NCBI RefSeq assembly: GCF_020731285.1
Contig: NZ_JAJFOW010000002.1
Span: 1 to 64,000 of the forward strand
Reading direction: 5' to 3'
Length of the DNA stretch: 64,000 nucleotides
Source of the DNA: Cohnella baijiui
GTDB taxonomy: Bacteria > Bacillota > Bacilli > Paenibacillales > Paenibacillaceae
Shown here: one piece after another, positions 14,991 to 24,263 of the stretch
How positions within the stretch are numbered: the first letter of the stretch is position 1
Layout: each line of letters starts with the position of its first letter
Notes under the pieces: model-generated
What the model saw: the letters and a program-made list of their open reading frames with translations, nothing else
Told to the model about the DNA's origin: nothing
Database searches by the model: none
Program-made: the position numbers and the translations under genes

Positions 14991-15026
14991 AAAACAGGGT
15001 CCCGAAACGGGAACCCTGTTTTTTAA
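14991..15026 (+). terminator. terminator after the extra L4 gene
   Basis: AAAACAGGGTCCCG-AAA-CGGGAACCCTGTTTT (14991-15024) followed by TT. Strong stem with one internal mismatch. Confidence 0.85.
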
Positions 15027-15039
15027 GTCTGACAGCAAC

Positions 15040-15178
15040 CTTAATTGCTGCCGTTTTCATCCCTTCCATTTTTTCCGTTTTATAGAATATGCCATCATCT
15101 TGAACTGCAATAAAAGCACTGGTTTCGACATTCATCACTTTAAATAATTTTGTTCCCTTTGGAAGATGGAAAATGCCT
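15040..15178 (-). pseudogene. remnant of an unidentified small protein gene
   Basis: On the minus strand a frame without a start reads LPKGTKLFKVMNVET, then SAFIAVQDDGIFYKTEKMEGMK, which looks like genuine protein. It is stopped upstream by a TAA in frame, and its 3' end merges into the L4 terminator. It resembles the C-terminal part of small exported Bacillus-type proteins. It probably marks where the island was inserted or where deletion occurred. The rest of the 14961-15268 gap shows no gene. Confidence 0.45.
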
Positions 15179-15268
15179 TAATGTTGATTTTGGGTATAAA
15201 GTTAACCGCCTTCTGAGGAGGGTGGTTAATTGAGCTAACATCTCATTAGTTGAGTCCACAATGGCTGT

Positions 15269-15745
15269 CTATTTAGACAACTTCAGGATAAATTCTTCAA
15301 CTTCCTCAGCTCGTGAATTGGAATATCCCTTGTCTTCCCCTTTTATCTCAAAACCACACTTTTCTAATACGCGAATGGAAGCAATGTTATCCTTCGCCGC
15401 ACGAGCATAAAGGGGGCGAATGGTTATACAATCCAGAAATTGAGAGAGTGCTTCAGTCGCGACACCTTTCCCCCAGTATTCACGTCCGATCCAGTAGCCG
15501 ACTCCCCGTTCACCGAACTGTTCAAAGCTTGAGACATGTCCAGCCACATTTCCACTATAAATTACCGTCTTTTTTATAATCGCCTCATTGTTTAAAATCT
15601 TCTCCCAATGTGCCTTAAAAGCGACCTTATCCGACGGGTCCTTAGCAGTAAAGGCGGCCATAAAATTGGCAGTCGTGTCCAACTGCTGTTCAAAAAAAAT
15701 CGACAGGTCATCTTCGATTACGTCACGCAACATCACGATTTCCAT
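15269..15745 (-). CDS. GNAT family N-acetyltransferase (RimJ/RimL type)
   Basis: 158 residues from the ATG at 15745, which has GAGGTG six bases upstream; the ATG at 15757 overlaps that site. The GNAT core is seen in VGYWIGREYWGKGVATEALSQFLD, with the acetyl-CoA loop REYWGKGVATEAL, and in NIASIRVLEKCGFEI, the typical final strand-helix. Acceptor unknown: members acetylate ribosomal proteins, antibiotics or small amines. Confidence 0.85.
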   Translation of the reverse strand: MEIVMLRDVIEDDLSIFFEQQLDTTANFMAAFTAKDPSDKVAFKAHWEKILNNEAIIKKTVIYSGNVAGHVSSFEQFGERGVGYWIGREYWGKGVATEALSQFLDCITIRPLYARAAKDNIASIRVLEKCGFEIKGEDKGYSNSRAEEVEEFILKLSK

Positions 15746-15790
15746 ATTACACCTCATTAAGGTAAAAAATTATACAATCCACAGATTCAT

Positions 15791-15952
15791 TTAGACATTG
15801 ATATGGAAGTATCCTCCAGTTTGTTCAACAAGAAAAAGCCGACCGTCAAAGTTTGCTATTCGTTTCTTCTGGTGCGTTAATCGCACAACCGAATGGCTGT
15901 TGCAATGGGGGCAAATCAGACCTTGCAGAAAGTAGATCCAATGGTTAATCAT
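15791..15952 (-). CDS. 53-aa CPHC-motif protein or remnant
   Basis: ATG 15952 to TAA 15791 encodes a basic peptide with LQGLICPHCNSHSVVRLTHQ, half of a zinc ribbon. The second CxxC pair is absent, and there is no good ribosome site (GGTTTGAAG only). It may be the first part of a transposase-like or regulatory protein left at the edge of the AT-rich island. The remainder of 15746-16103 holds no other gene I can support. Confidence 0.35.
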   Translation of the reverse strand: MINHWIYFLQGLICPHCNSHSVVRLTHQKKRIANFDGRLFLVEQTGGYFHINV

Positions 15953-16103
15953 CTTCAAACCATGATGTCTATCTAATTATAGAACAAGCGTTCGCAATTA
16001 TCAACTACTCGTAATTTAACATAGCCTATTATGAACACGCTGAAGATCATTAAAATGTTACATTTTGGTAAATAGAGAGAAGTCATCGTATGGCACATCA
16101 CTG

Positions 16104-16153
16104 TTGACCAAATATTCCCAGCATGCTATGCTATTTTTGAACTGACCAGTCAG
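16104..16153 (+). promoter_or_regulatory. promoter and probable TetR operator
   Basis: TTGACC (16104-16109), 17 bp, TATGCT (16127-16132). Just downstream, CTGAC-CA-GTCAG (16142-16153) is an inverted repeat well placed for autorepression by the TetR protein. Confidence 0.65.
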
Positions 16154-16203
16154 ATTAATTCCATCCAATAGATAAATGAGAAGGAAAGGACTGACACACC
16201 CCC

Positions 16204-16782
16204 TTGAGTAAAGACAAGATTATCGACGCCGCCACCAGCGTCTTCTCCGAATGCGGTTACCACCGTGCCAGCATGGATGAGATCGCCCAGCGGGCACAGG
16301 TCGCCAAAGGCACCCTGTACTACAACTTCCCGGGAAAGTCGCAGCTGTTCAAAGCCGTGGTGAAAGCCGGATTCGAGGACATCATGGAACGGACGAAAAC
16401 CGTCATACATTCGGACCTCAAGATGAAAGAGCAAATTTTGCGCATTATCCGGCATCATCTGGACTTGTTCCTGGATTCCCGCCATTTTGCCCATATCGTA
16501 TTCAACGAAATGTCCAACGGCATCGAGCCTGATGTGCTGGATGAGCTGAAGCAGCTCCGCCGCGAGCATGTAAGCTTTATCGCCAGTATTTTCAAGGAGG
16601 CTCAATGCGAGGACTACGTCGTGCGCGATATCGATGCAAACCTGGCTGCAGCCAGCACGATCGGCATTCTGGAAAGTACGTGCAACTATTATTTGAGCCA
16701 CCAGGAGGCGTACAGCCGCGAGGATCTGGAAAGCTTCGTATTCACGGTGGTTGCCGAAGGTCTGTTTAAGCCGCTTGATTAA
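16204..16782 (+). CDS. TetR/AcrR family transcriptional regulator
   Basis: 192 residues starting at TTG 16204; AAGGAAAGGA lies rather far upstream, but the N-terminal helix-turn-helix needs this start. The HTH (about 5-50) reads IIDAATSVFSECGYHRASMDEIAQRAQVAKGTLYYNF (cut here), with the usual TLYYNFPGKSQLF end. The rest is an all-helical ligand-binding domain. It probably represses itself and the P450 gene 86 bp downstream, released by an unknown hydrophobic ligand. Confidence 0.88.
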   Translation: MSKDKIIDAATSVFSECGYHRASMDEIAQRAQVAKGTLYYNFPGKSQLFKAVVKAGFEDIMERTKTVIHSDLKMKEQILRIIRHHLDLFLDSRHFAHIVFNEMSNGIEPDVLDELKQLRREHVSFIASIFKEAQCEDYVVRDIDANLAAASTIGILESTCNYYLSHQEAYSREDLESFVFTVVAEGLFKPLD

Positions 16783-16868
16783 GCAGGAACTTTTTGCGCA
16801 ATGATCGATAATGGGCTTGCCTGACATTTAGATTCTATCATCTGAAAAGAAAGCGAAGGTGCTGCTTC

Positions 16869-17996
16869 ATGGAATGGAATGAAAACGGACTGCTGCCTTT
16901 GGAATGGTTTAAAAAGATGCGGCGGGAGTCCCCCGTGGTCCTGTCCGGCAACGATGATCAAGTTTGGGAGGTCTTCGGCTATGACGATGTAAAGGCGGTT
17001 TTCACGAATCACGACATTTATTCCTCCTCTCCCTTCCCTGACTCCGAAGACCCGCTCGAGCACAGCATTCTGCGGCAGGATCCGCCCAAGCACCGGCAGC
17101 TGCGCCGGCTGGTGACCCAGGCGTTCACGCCGCGCGTCGTCGAGTCGCTGGCTCCCAAAATCCAGTCGATCACGACCTCGCTTCTGGACGAAGCGGAGAA
17201 TAAGGGCAGGATGGACGCCATCGCTGATTTGGCCAGCCCGCTGCCGATTGTCGTCATTGCCGAAATGCTCGGCGTGTCGCTCGATCACCGCGAACAATTC
17301 AAAGCCTGGTCCGATGCGCTGGTGGGGAACAGCGGTGAAGCTTTCAACCAATGCCAGCGCGAAATGAGCGAATATTTCGCCGAAATTGCCGAAGACCGCA
17401 GACGCCATCCGCAGGACGATCTGGTCACGAAGCTGGTGGAGGCGCGCATCGACAATGAGCATCTGACGGACCTCGAGATCATCGGCTTCTGTATCCTGCT
17501 CCTTGTGGCCGGCAACGAGACGACGACCAACCTGATCGCCTCGGCGATGCTCGGTTTCGACAGCCTGCCGGACGTCCGAGCGCAGCTGCTCTCTGACCGC
17601 AGCCTCATTCCGGGCGCGCTGGAGGAAGTGTTCCGCTATTTCTCCCCGGTGCAGCTGATGTTCCGCCGCGTGAAGCAGGATACGGTCCTTGGCGGGCAAG
17701 AGCTGAAGCAAGGTCAATTCGTCCATATCTGGATGGCGTCGGCCAATCATGACGAGAAGGTATTCGACCGTCCGGAGGCGTTTAATATCCACCGCAACCC
17801 AAACCCGCATCTGGGATTGGGCAGCGGCATTCATTACTGCCTGGGCTCCCAGCTCGCCCGGCTTGAGTCCAAAATCGCGATCGAAACGCTGCTGGACCGT
17901 TTCCCCAAATACCGCCGGGACCGTGCCGAGAAGCTTGCGCGGATGGACAGCACCATGATGTTTGCGCTGAAGGAACTGCCGATTGTTTTGACATAA
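16869..17996 (+). CDS. cytochrome P450
   Basis: 375 residues, slightly shorter than usual at the N-terminus. Soluble bacterial class: I-helix AGNETTT (214-220), ExxR pair E253/R256 in EEVFR, and heme ligand C324 in HLGLGSGIHYCLGSQLAR. The normally conserved Phe of the FGxGxHxC motif is Leu (LGLGSGIHYC). It needs ferredoxin/reductase partners, none of which is adjacent. Likely co-transcribed with the TetR gene; substrate unknown. Confidence 0.92.
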   Translation: MEWNENGLLPLEWFKKMRRESPVVLSGNDDQVWEVFGYDDVKAVFTNHDIYSSSPFPDSEDPLEHSILRQDPPKHRQLRRLVTQAFTPRVVESLAPKIQSITTSLLDEAENKGRMDAIADLASPLPIVVIAEMLGVSLDHREQFKAWSDALVGNSGEAFNQCQREMSEYFAEIAEDRRRHPQDDLVTKLVEARIDNEHLTDLEIIGFCILLLVAGNETTTNLIASAMLGFDSLPDVRAQLLSDRSLIPGALEEVFRYFSPVQLMFRRVKQDTVLGGQELKQGQFVHIWMASANHDEKVFDRPEAFNIHRNPNPHLGLGSGIHYCLGSQLARLESKIAIETLLDRFPKYRRDRAEKLARMDSTMMFALKELPIVLT

Positions 17997-18035
17997 CTCA
18001 GACACTGCAGGCAGCAGTCTAAATATTATAGATAA

Positions 18036-18079
18036 CAAAAAAGGTTTCTGCTCTGCCGGAAGAAGCAGATCAGAAACCT
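18036..18079 (-). terminator. terminator of the locus A mannosidase operon
   Basis: AGGTTTCTG (18042-18050) with CAGAAACCT (18071-18079) plus an inner CTGC/GCAG pairing. On the minus strand it is followed by TTTTTT. It may also stop P450 transcription from the other side. Confidence 0.8.
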
Positions 18080-18147
18080 GTCATTGAAGGCATATCAAAC
18101 AAATTTTCGCTGCGAACCACCGCTCCTTGTTAGAATAAGCTGCAATA

Positions 18148-20949
18148 TTAAAAAGTCAGCCTGATGTTTGCAATCGTGTTCGAGGCTATCGAGACGGTCA
18201 CCTGATCGCCGTCGATGCGGACGGCAGGCGCACCCGGAAGCGCTTCTTCGTGCATATCAACGAGCCGCGCTTGCCGCGGAGCACCGGGAAGCCGCATACC
18301 CGCCTCCGTCTTCTTCCCTTCTGTCTCATAAAACCGTACGATCCAATCCCCGCTCCCGTCTTCCGCCAGCTTGACCGCGGAGACGGCGACTCCGCCGGAT
18401 ATCGGTCCAGCCATGCTGTACGTTGTAGGCAATCTGCCCTCGTGGGCTTTGTCCGCTACGACATGCAGCGGATGAAGAAACTTCTGGCCTAAATCAATGA
18501 GCTCGCTGTTCGATTCGGAGCCGACCAGCGCGACGGCGAACCGGAAGCGATGAATGCCCAGCTCCGGATGCGGATCCGGATCGTACGAGCTGCGAAGCAA
18601 CGTGACGTTAAGCGAGTTGTCCATGCCGCGGAAGCCGTGCTTGGCGCCGGCCAGCAGCATGAACGACCGGCTCCTTCCTTCCTTGCGGCGGCCGAACGCC
18701 CAACCGTTCGCGGGAACGTCCTGCTCCCTCGCCCCACGGACCACGGTACCAAATGGAATATCATAGACATATTCGTCGCAATCGTAGTCGAACGGCAGAT
18801 GGAAATGAAGCTGCGGAATGCCCTGCCCCATCTTGCCGATTTCCTGCCAGTCGCATTCGACTTCGAAGCCCAGTTGGCTGCTGCCCGCATCGAGCGACAC
18901 TTCGGCTGCAAGCTTCGATGCGCCGAACGACATTTCGTAACGAATCGCCTGGCGCACGCCGGAACCGTCATACCGCTTCGTGAGCTTAACCTGTTGGTGC
19001 GCGCATTGAATATCCATATAACGGCCGACGATCCAGGACGTCATTCCCTTGTTGAAGTCTTCCTGTACGAACCGGAAAATCCCGGAAGGACGGTTAGGGT
19101 CGATCAATTCCTTTCCGCTCTCTTTGTCAATGAACGAACGAATCGAAGCGTTAACAGGATGGAACGACACCCGAATCCGCTCATTTTCAAGGATGAACTC
19201 GTCCACCTTCTCCACTCGGGGCTCGATTTGGAAGTGAAGCGGTTCTTCCTGTACTTTCGTTTTCATTACATAGGTGCTGTAACCGAAGGCTGGGACTCGC
19301 ACCTTGACGAGCGCACGCATGAAATGGTGGGCCCAGTATGTATGGAACCCTTGATCGATAATCTGATGGTCTGTCGCGCAGCCTTTATCATCTTCGAATA
19401 CAACTTGCGAGAGATTGCCGTTCCAGTCCCACAGCACGAATTCGACAACCTCTTCCCGTTCAGTCGACGTCGTGTTGAAAACATGGAAAATACGCATGTC
19501 GCCGCTGCCTCGGCCAACTTGCGTGACCTTGAAATCCTTGCTGCCGTAGCCGACGCCGGCGCCATCCGAAATCGAATCGGCAATCGACTCGTCGCTGATG
19601 TACCTTGACGTGTCGATTGAGGCAGATATCGCCTGAAGCGCCCGATGACGCGATGAATTGGCCGTCGCCATCGTGTTTTGGAACTGTCCCAGCGCATGCT
19701 CTCGCGTCTCGATCACGCCGGAACCCGGCAAAATGTCGTGAAATTGACTAAACAGCACGTTCCGCCAAGCTTCCTCGAATCGATTGATCGGATAAGCCGC
19801 ACCGGTTTGAAGATGGGCAATCGCTCCGAGCGCTTCGGCTTCGTAAAGCGCCGCCTCGGCTGTCCGGTTGGCCAGCTTGATTCGGCTTTGCGAGGTGTAG
19901 CAGCCGCTGAACACGAAGTTCAGCTCATTATCTACAACCGGAAGCTCATCGGCGATTTGTTCGACAAGGGCAAAAAATTGCGCATACGTGCCGAATTCGA
20001 CGGTCGGATAGACCGGCCATGTTGCTAGATCAATAAGACGCTCGATATCGCGCCGCGTCGGACCGCCGCCGTGATCTCCGACTCCATACACCCTGAGCAT
20101 GGTCGTCATGTTGTGTTTCGCGCAGAACTCGGGCACGTACAGCCCCGACCCATACTCGATATAGTTGTTGTACCAGGTCGGCTCGCGGTACGCGATCACG
20201 GACTTGCCCGAAGGCGCAACCCATCGATAGATATGGTGGCCTTCATAGCCTCGGCAATGGTAATAGTACCGGACTCCGCCACCCGCCAATATTTCCGGAA
20301 CGTTCGCGCTATGTCCGAACGTATCCGGCTCGAAATCGATATTCAGCGATTCCGGTGCGATATCCAGCAGCTCGGAAAGATAACGGCGCGTATAGAGCAG
20401 ATGGCGCGACAAGCTTTCGCCGTTCGGCATGTTTTTGTCGGCTTCCACCCAGTGAGACGCCGTAACCTCCCATCGCCCTTCCTTGACTCTTTCTTTGATC
20501 TCCTGCAGCATTTCCGGGGCGTACTCCTCGACAATGCGGTAAATCGCCGCCTGTGACTGAGAGAACTTGAAATCCGGATATTCTTTCAGTAACTCCAGCA
20601 CCGTCCGGAACGTATCAAGCGTAATTTGAACGGTCTCATCCCATCCCCACATCCAGTTCATATCGATGTGGGCATGGCCTACGCACAGCATCCTAAACTT
20701 CTTGGCCTCCGGCGAGAGACTGGAAATCATGGCTTCCGCCTGAACGGCGGCGCTTCGCGTAATGACGCCCTCTTCGGAAGCCCGGTCGGTCAAATAATCG
20801 ACGGCCTCTTCCAGCAGTGAATTGAAGCGCCCTTCGTTAACTTTGGACAAGCGGTAACCATATTCGAGCTGGGTCAGAATCCTTTCCGGCCAATAACCGG
20901 AAGCTTTATGTTTGTTCAGTTGCTGTAATTTGGGCACGAGCGGATGCAT
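18148..20949 (-). CDS. GH38 alpha-mannosidase (933 aa)
   Basis: No signal peptide, so cytosolic. GH38 zinc ligands H94 and D96 in GHAHIDMNWMWGWDE, the nucleophile D209 in NIDFEPDTFGHSANVPEI, and a late QFHDILPGSG histidine motif are all present. The central helical domain and C-terminal beta domains are complete. It would remove alpha-linked mannose from imported oligosaccharides. It is almost the same length as, and very similar to, the product of 40965-43766, so one arose by duplication. Last gene of the locus A operon; a large inverted repeat lies 60-100 bp upstream. Confidence 0.93.
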   Translation of the reverse strand: MHPLVPKLQQLNKHKASGYWPERILTQLEYGYRLSKVNEGRFNSLLEEAVDYLTDRASEEGVITRSAAVQAEAMISSLSPEAKKFRMLCVGHAHIDMNWMWGWDETVQITLDTFRTVLELLKEYPDFKFSQSQAAIYRIVEEYAPEMLQEIKERVKEGRWEVTASHWVEADKNMPNGESLSRHLLYTRRYLSELLDIAPESLNIDFEPDTFGHSANVPEILAGGGVRYYYHCRGYEGHHIYRWVAPSGKSVIAYREPTWYNNYIEYGSGLYVPEFCAKHNMTTMLRVYGVGDHGGGPTRRDIERLIDLATWPVYPTVEFGTYAQFFALVEQIADELPVVDNELNFVFSGCYTSQSRIKLANRTAEAALYEAEALGAIAHLQTGAAYPINRFEEAWRNVLFSQFHDILPGSGVIETREHALGQFQNTMATANSSRHRALQAISASIDTSRYISDESIADSISDGAGVGYGSKDFKVTQVGRGSGDMRIFHVFNTTSTEREEVVEFVLWDWNGNLSQVVFEDDKGCATDHQIIDQGFHTYWAHHFMRALVKVRVPAFGYSTYVMKTKVQEEPLHFQIEPRVEKVDEFILENERIRVSFHPVNASIRSFIDKESGKELIDPNRPSGIFRFVQEDFNKGMTSWIVGRYMDIQCAHQQVKLTKRYDGSGVRQAIRYEMSFGASKLAAEVSLDAGSSQLGFEVECDWQEIGKMGQGIPQLHFHLPFDYDCDEYVYDIPFGTVVRGAREQDVPANGWAFGRRKEGRSRSFMLLAGAKHGFRGMDNSLNVTLLRSSYDPDPHPELGIHRFRFAVALVGSESNSELIDLGQKFLHPLHVVADKAHEGRLPTTYSMAGPISGGVAVSAVKLAEDGSGDWIVRFYETEGKKTEAGMRLPGAPRQARLVDMHEEALPGAPAVRIDGDQVTVSIASNTIANIRLTF

Positions 20950-21006
20950 GTCGTTCTCTCCTTGTATGCGGATACTTGATAATCCGGGATTTTCCGGCTA
21001 AAGAAT

Positions 21007-21046
21007 GATATCTATCTACAGCTCAAGTAAGTTGCAGATAGATATC
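21007..21046. repeat. large inverted repeat upstream of the GH38 gene (locus A copy)
   Basis: GATATCTATCTACAGCT (21007-21023), loop CAAGTA, AGTTGCAGATAGATATC (21030-21046): 17-bp arms with one mismatch and one wobble. The arms and the six-base loop match a perfect version at 47123-47164 in locus B, in the equivalent place downstream of a GH38 gene. Operator or RNA-processing stem-loop. Confidence 0.72.
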
Positions 21047-21062
21047 CTTCAGCGTATCCCGT

Positions 21063-21506
21063 TTACTCTGTAGAGCCAGATGAAAAGCGGATTTCGAGCG
21101 TGACGATTTGCCGCGGACCGGCATTCACCGTTACCGTCCGTCCCGATGCGAGCGCCGGTCCCACAGGCTGCTCGTCGAGGTTGACAATGACGGCGGAAGT
21201 GACAGGGCGATCAAATGTGAGAACGTCCTGCACAGGAAGGTCTGTAGCGTTGAACAGGCACAGGATGCTGCCTTCCGCTCGATCTGCCGGCTCTTTGACA
21301 GCGCTCATGATCAGGTCCGCCGTTCCGACCGTTATGAATGAGTGCTTCAGCGGCAAGGAGGCTTCGCGGCGCTGGTTCGTCTCGTACGTCACCTTGCCGA
21401 TCGGCCGGTCGGTGCGGTATCCCTGAAAGCTCTGGTACCATTCACGGTCCCAGTGGGTATGAGAAACGACAAAAATTTTCTTGATGCTCTCACGCTTGTC
21501 GCTCAC
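21063..21506 (-). pseudogene. internally deleted GH38 alpha-mannosidase remnant
   Basis: A 147-codon open frame starting at GTG 21506 with a perfect GGAGGA six bases upstream. Residues 9-30 are the N-terminal GH38 zinc motif (KIFVVSHTHWDREWYQSFQ). From about residue 34 the sequence continues as the C-terminal beta domain of a mannosidase (GTADLIMSAVKEPADRAEG, LCLFNATDLPVQDVLTF, VTVNAGPRQIVTLEI). The catalytic Asp, helical and central beta domains are missing, an in-frame loss of perhaps 2.3-2.5 kb by comparison with intact GH38 genes. It cannot be an active mannosidase. It lies between the two intact GH38 genes of locus A. Confidence 0.8.
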
Positions 21507-21552
21507 TTTATTCCTCCGTCCAGCCAAAAGTGTCGAATCCGACATCATTTAA

Positions 21553-24216
21553 CTATTGCTCCGTCACCAGGGTGGCGATTTTTTTGGCAGTCAGCGTCAG
21601 GCAAACCGCCGCTTCTTCCCGCTCCATAGGTCCGATGATTTGTTCGTTTAGGCTTGTCTCGAACATTGTGCGGCTTCGTTTGAAGAGTTCTCCGCTCATG
21701 CGAACAACCTGCTCCTCCATGCCCAAGTTCACGAGCCGAAGCGTCAATCCCTGGCCGGAATCGGCCATTTTCAGCGCGGTGAGTTGAACGGATGGATCGC
21801 CTTCGATGGCCGCCCACGACAGCTCGGTCGCCAGGCTTCCCCCATGAATGGAAGTCGTGATCGCGCGTATAGGTACATTGAACTGATAAGCTTCGCGCAC
21901 CGCGAAACGATAGTCTCCCCGGTGAGGCACAATGGCGAAACGGGCGGAGTAAGGCCCGATGCATTGCGCGCCGGGAGTCGGGAAGTAATTCCAATCGCCC
22001 AGTTCGCCGACGCAGCGCAACAGCGTCAGGGCCATCGTGTTTCGGCCGTCACGCAGCACTTCGTATTCCGGCAAACCTACCGCGGCAATCGCGAGACCGC
22101 CCGATCCGTCGCTCAAATCGAAGAAGGATTGCATCCTTTCGTTGCGCGCCGGGTTCGTCCATCCGCTCCACGGTTCGATATTCCGCTTCACCACGTCGAA
22201 CGGCGCGTCCGCATAGACGCTGTCCGTACGGAGATCGCTCGGGAACAACACCCGCAGCCTGTGGTCCTTAATTTGATTATCAAGGCTAACCTCCACGTCA
22301 ACGCTGCGCGATTCCGTTCCCAGGCTCAATAGGATTTCGATTTTTTGCTTTTTCTTCTGACTTGACCGCGTCGACGCTTCGCGCGCCACTGGAAGCTCGA
22401 GGATATGCTCCAGGCGAACGGATGCGGCAAAGTCGGTCGATACATTTTCCAGTCGCGCCGGGCGACCGGCCGTTGTGATCGGCTCCGCTCCTTGTGCGGC
22501 GGTATACATATATTCGTCTCCAATGTCTCCCGTATCCTCGAGGATGAGAAAATCCTTGAACACCCTGCCTGTCTCTTTGTCCGTTAGCCGAACTCGGCCG
22601 TCTCCTTCTACTTCGACGCGTAAATACGCATTTTCCAGCAAAGCCGAACTGTCGGAGACCGTGCAGATTGGCAGCTTTCGTTGCGGGAATTCGGGAGCCG
22701 GCATAGCCGCCTTTTCCATCCAGAGAAACGACTGATGGCCTACCGCGGGAACGTTCCTGGCGAAGAAGCGCAGGATGTAGCGCCGTTTTTTCCATGTAAC
22801 GCGGAACTTGTCGTCGGGCAGCGTAAAACCGTGCACCCAGCCGCGATCCTCGCAGTCATACGGAACGGGTTCTCCCTTGCAATCGAGCAGCACCCAACGG
22901 TCGGTTTGAATTTCCTCCTCGGCATCCACCTCCGCCGTGACCCATTCGCTTCGTTCCCAACCGAGCGGATTAAACACGACAACCGGAACCGCATGGCCTT
23001 CCACGCCTTCCGATTCGGCAGAAGCAAGCAGCGACGCGGTGTCGACAGCCGTTGCAATCGACTCCAAAGCTTTACTGCTTAGCGTTTCGGCGATTTGCCA
23101 GGCCTTACGGTAACGGCCCACCATTTCCTCATGCACTTCATCAATGCTGCATCCGCAGATGGAATCGTGCGGATGATTTTGCAGCAGCAGCTTCCATACG
23201 TGACGGACAAAAGCTTCAGGATAGGGATCGCCGAGTAAATGAGCGATGGCCGTAAACGGTTCCACCCACCGTTCCAATTCCGTCTGAAGTCGTACGTTCC
23301 ATTGCTTCAGATGCATCCTCGCGGACGCGGTATTGACGAGCGTTCCTAAACCCGTCGTATATTCGCCAATCAACTCGCCTGATACCGTCGGCCAATTCGC
23401 CGGATCATTCCGAAGCGAGGCGAAATAATTCGGAAAATGGCTGTGAACAAACGTATAGTCGGGCAGAATGCGATTGAGGATGTCGATGGCTTGGCCGATA
23501 TCCGCCTGTACCGGCTGGTGATCACAGCCATTCATCAATAATAGGTGTTGCGTCGTTGCCGCCCGCTCGACGTTCTCCAGCACCACTTTGGCCCGTTCCC
23601 TTGCCGCATCGGGGTCCGTCGGCAATTCCATTCCGTTATGATACCAGTTCGCTAGAAACACGGATAAAACTTTGGAGCCGTCCGGCGATTCCCACCATAA
23701 TTCGGACGGATAGCGGTCGATCGAATCGGCATCGACCGTATTGTTTTCCGCGATGGCGTTGATCCCCCGACCGAATACAGCCGCGTCGATCGCAAACCCG
23801 CGCAGCAGCTGCGCGGTTTGCGAGATATTGCCGAACGTATCCGGGTAGTACCCGATTTTCGCAGACCCTCCGAGCTGTTCAGCCCGCTGCAAGCCGATTT
23901 GCAAGTTGCGTACTTGCGCCTCGCCGCTCGTCAGAAAGGCATCTTGCAACACATACCACGGACCGACGAACAATTTGCCGGCTTCCACCAGCTTACGGAT
24001 CCTGGATTCCTGATCGGGCCGAATTTCCAAATAATCGTCAATCGGGATCACGTGTCCATCCATATGGAAAAACTCGAACCCGTTGCCCTCGGTTTCCAGC
24101 AGCTCCAACACCCGGTCCATCAGCTGAACCAGCCTCATGCGAAACTTTTCGAATGGCATGTACCACTCGCGATCCCAATGGGAATGAGAAATAATATGAA
24201 CCGTCTTATTCTCCAA
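21553..24216 (-). CDS. GH38 alpha-mannosidase (887 aa)
   Basis: Starts at TTG 24216, with AGGAG upstream. The open frame extends to a TTG at 24267 inside the dioxygenase gene, but the paralogue at 47207-49879 starts at the matching TTG (xNKTVHIISHSHWDREW). Zinc ligands H13 and D15, nucleophile D126 in GYYPDTFGNISQ, then complete central and C-terminal domains. No signal peptide. Probably cleaves mannosides or mannosylglycerate-like compounds in the cytosol; its early HSHWDREW and short spacing to the nucleophile distinguish it from the 933-residue type. Confidence 0.92.
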   Translation of the reverse strand: MENKTVHIISHSHWDREWYMPFEKFRMRLVQLMDRVLELLETEGNGFEFFHMDGHVIPIDDYLEIRPDQESRIRKLVEAGKLFVGPWYVLQDAFLTSGEAQVRNLQIGLQRAEQLGGSAKIGYYPDTFGNISQTAQLLRGFAIDAAVFGRGINAIAENNTVDADSIDRYPSELWWESPDGSKVLSVFLANWYHNGMELPTDPDAARERAKVVLENVERAATTQHLLLMNGCDHQPVQADIGQAIDILNRILPDYTFVHSHFPNYFASLRNDPANWPTVSGELIGEYTTGLGTLVNTASARMHLKQWNVRLQTELERWVEPFTAIAHLLGDPYPEAFVRHVWKLLLQNHPHDSICGCSIDEVHEEMVGRYRKAWQIAETLSSKALESIATAVDTASLLASAESEGVEGHAVPVVVFNPLGWERSEWVTAEVDAEEEIQTDRWVLLDCKGEPVPYDCEDRGWVHGFTLPDDKFRVTWKKRRYILRFFARNVPAVGHQSFLWMEKAAMPAPEFPQRKLPICTVSDSSALLENAYLRVEVEGDGRVRLTDKETGRVFKDFLILEDTGDIGDEYMYTAAQGAEPITTAGRPARLENVSTDFAASVRLEHILELPVAREASTRSSQKKKQKIEILLSLGTESRSVDVEVSLDNQIKDHRLRVLFPSDLRTDSVYADAPFDVVKRNIEPWSGWTNPARNERMQSFFDLSDGSGGLAIAAVGLPEYEVLRDGRNTMALTLLRCVGELGDWNYFPTPGAQCIGPYSARFAIVPHRGDYRFAVREAYQFNVPIRAITTSIHGGSLATELSWAAIEGDPSVQLTALKMADSGQGLTLRLVNLGMEEQVVRMSGELFKRSRTMFETSLNEQIIGPMEREEAAVCLTLTAKKIATLVTEQ

Positions 24217-24263
24217 ATCAATACTCGCTCCTATCAATTTGCTCTTATCTTTCTTCCAATGGT

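Noticed and set aside
12000..16200. Transposon or integron carrying the Cfr/L4 genes
   Set aside because: No transposase, terminal inverted repeats, integrase or attachment duplication could be identified; only short remnants are visible.
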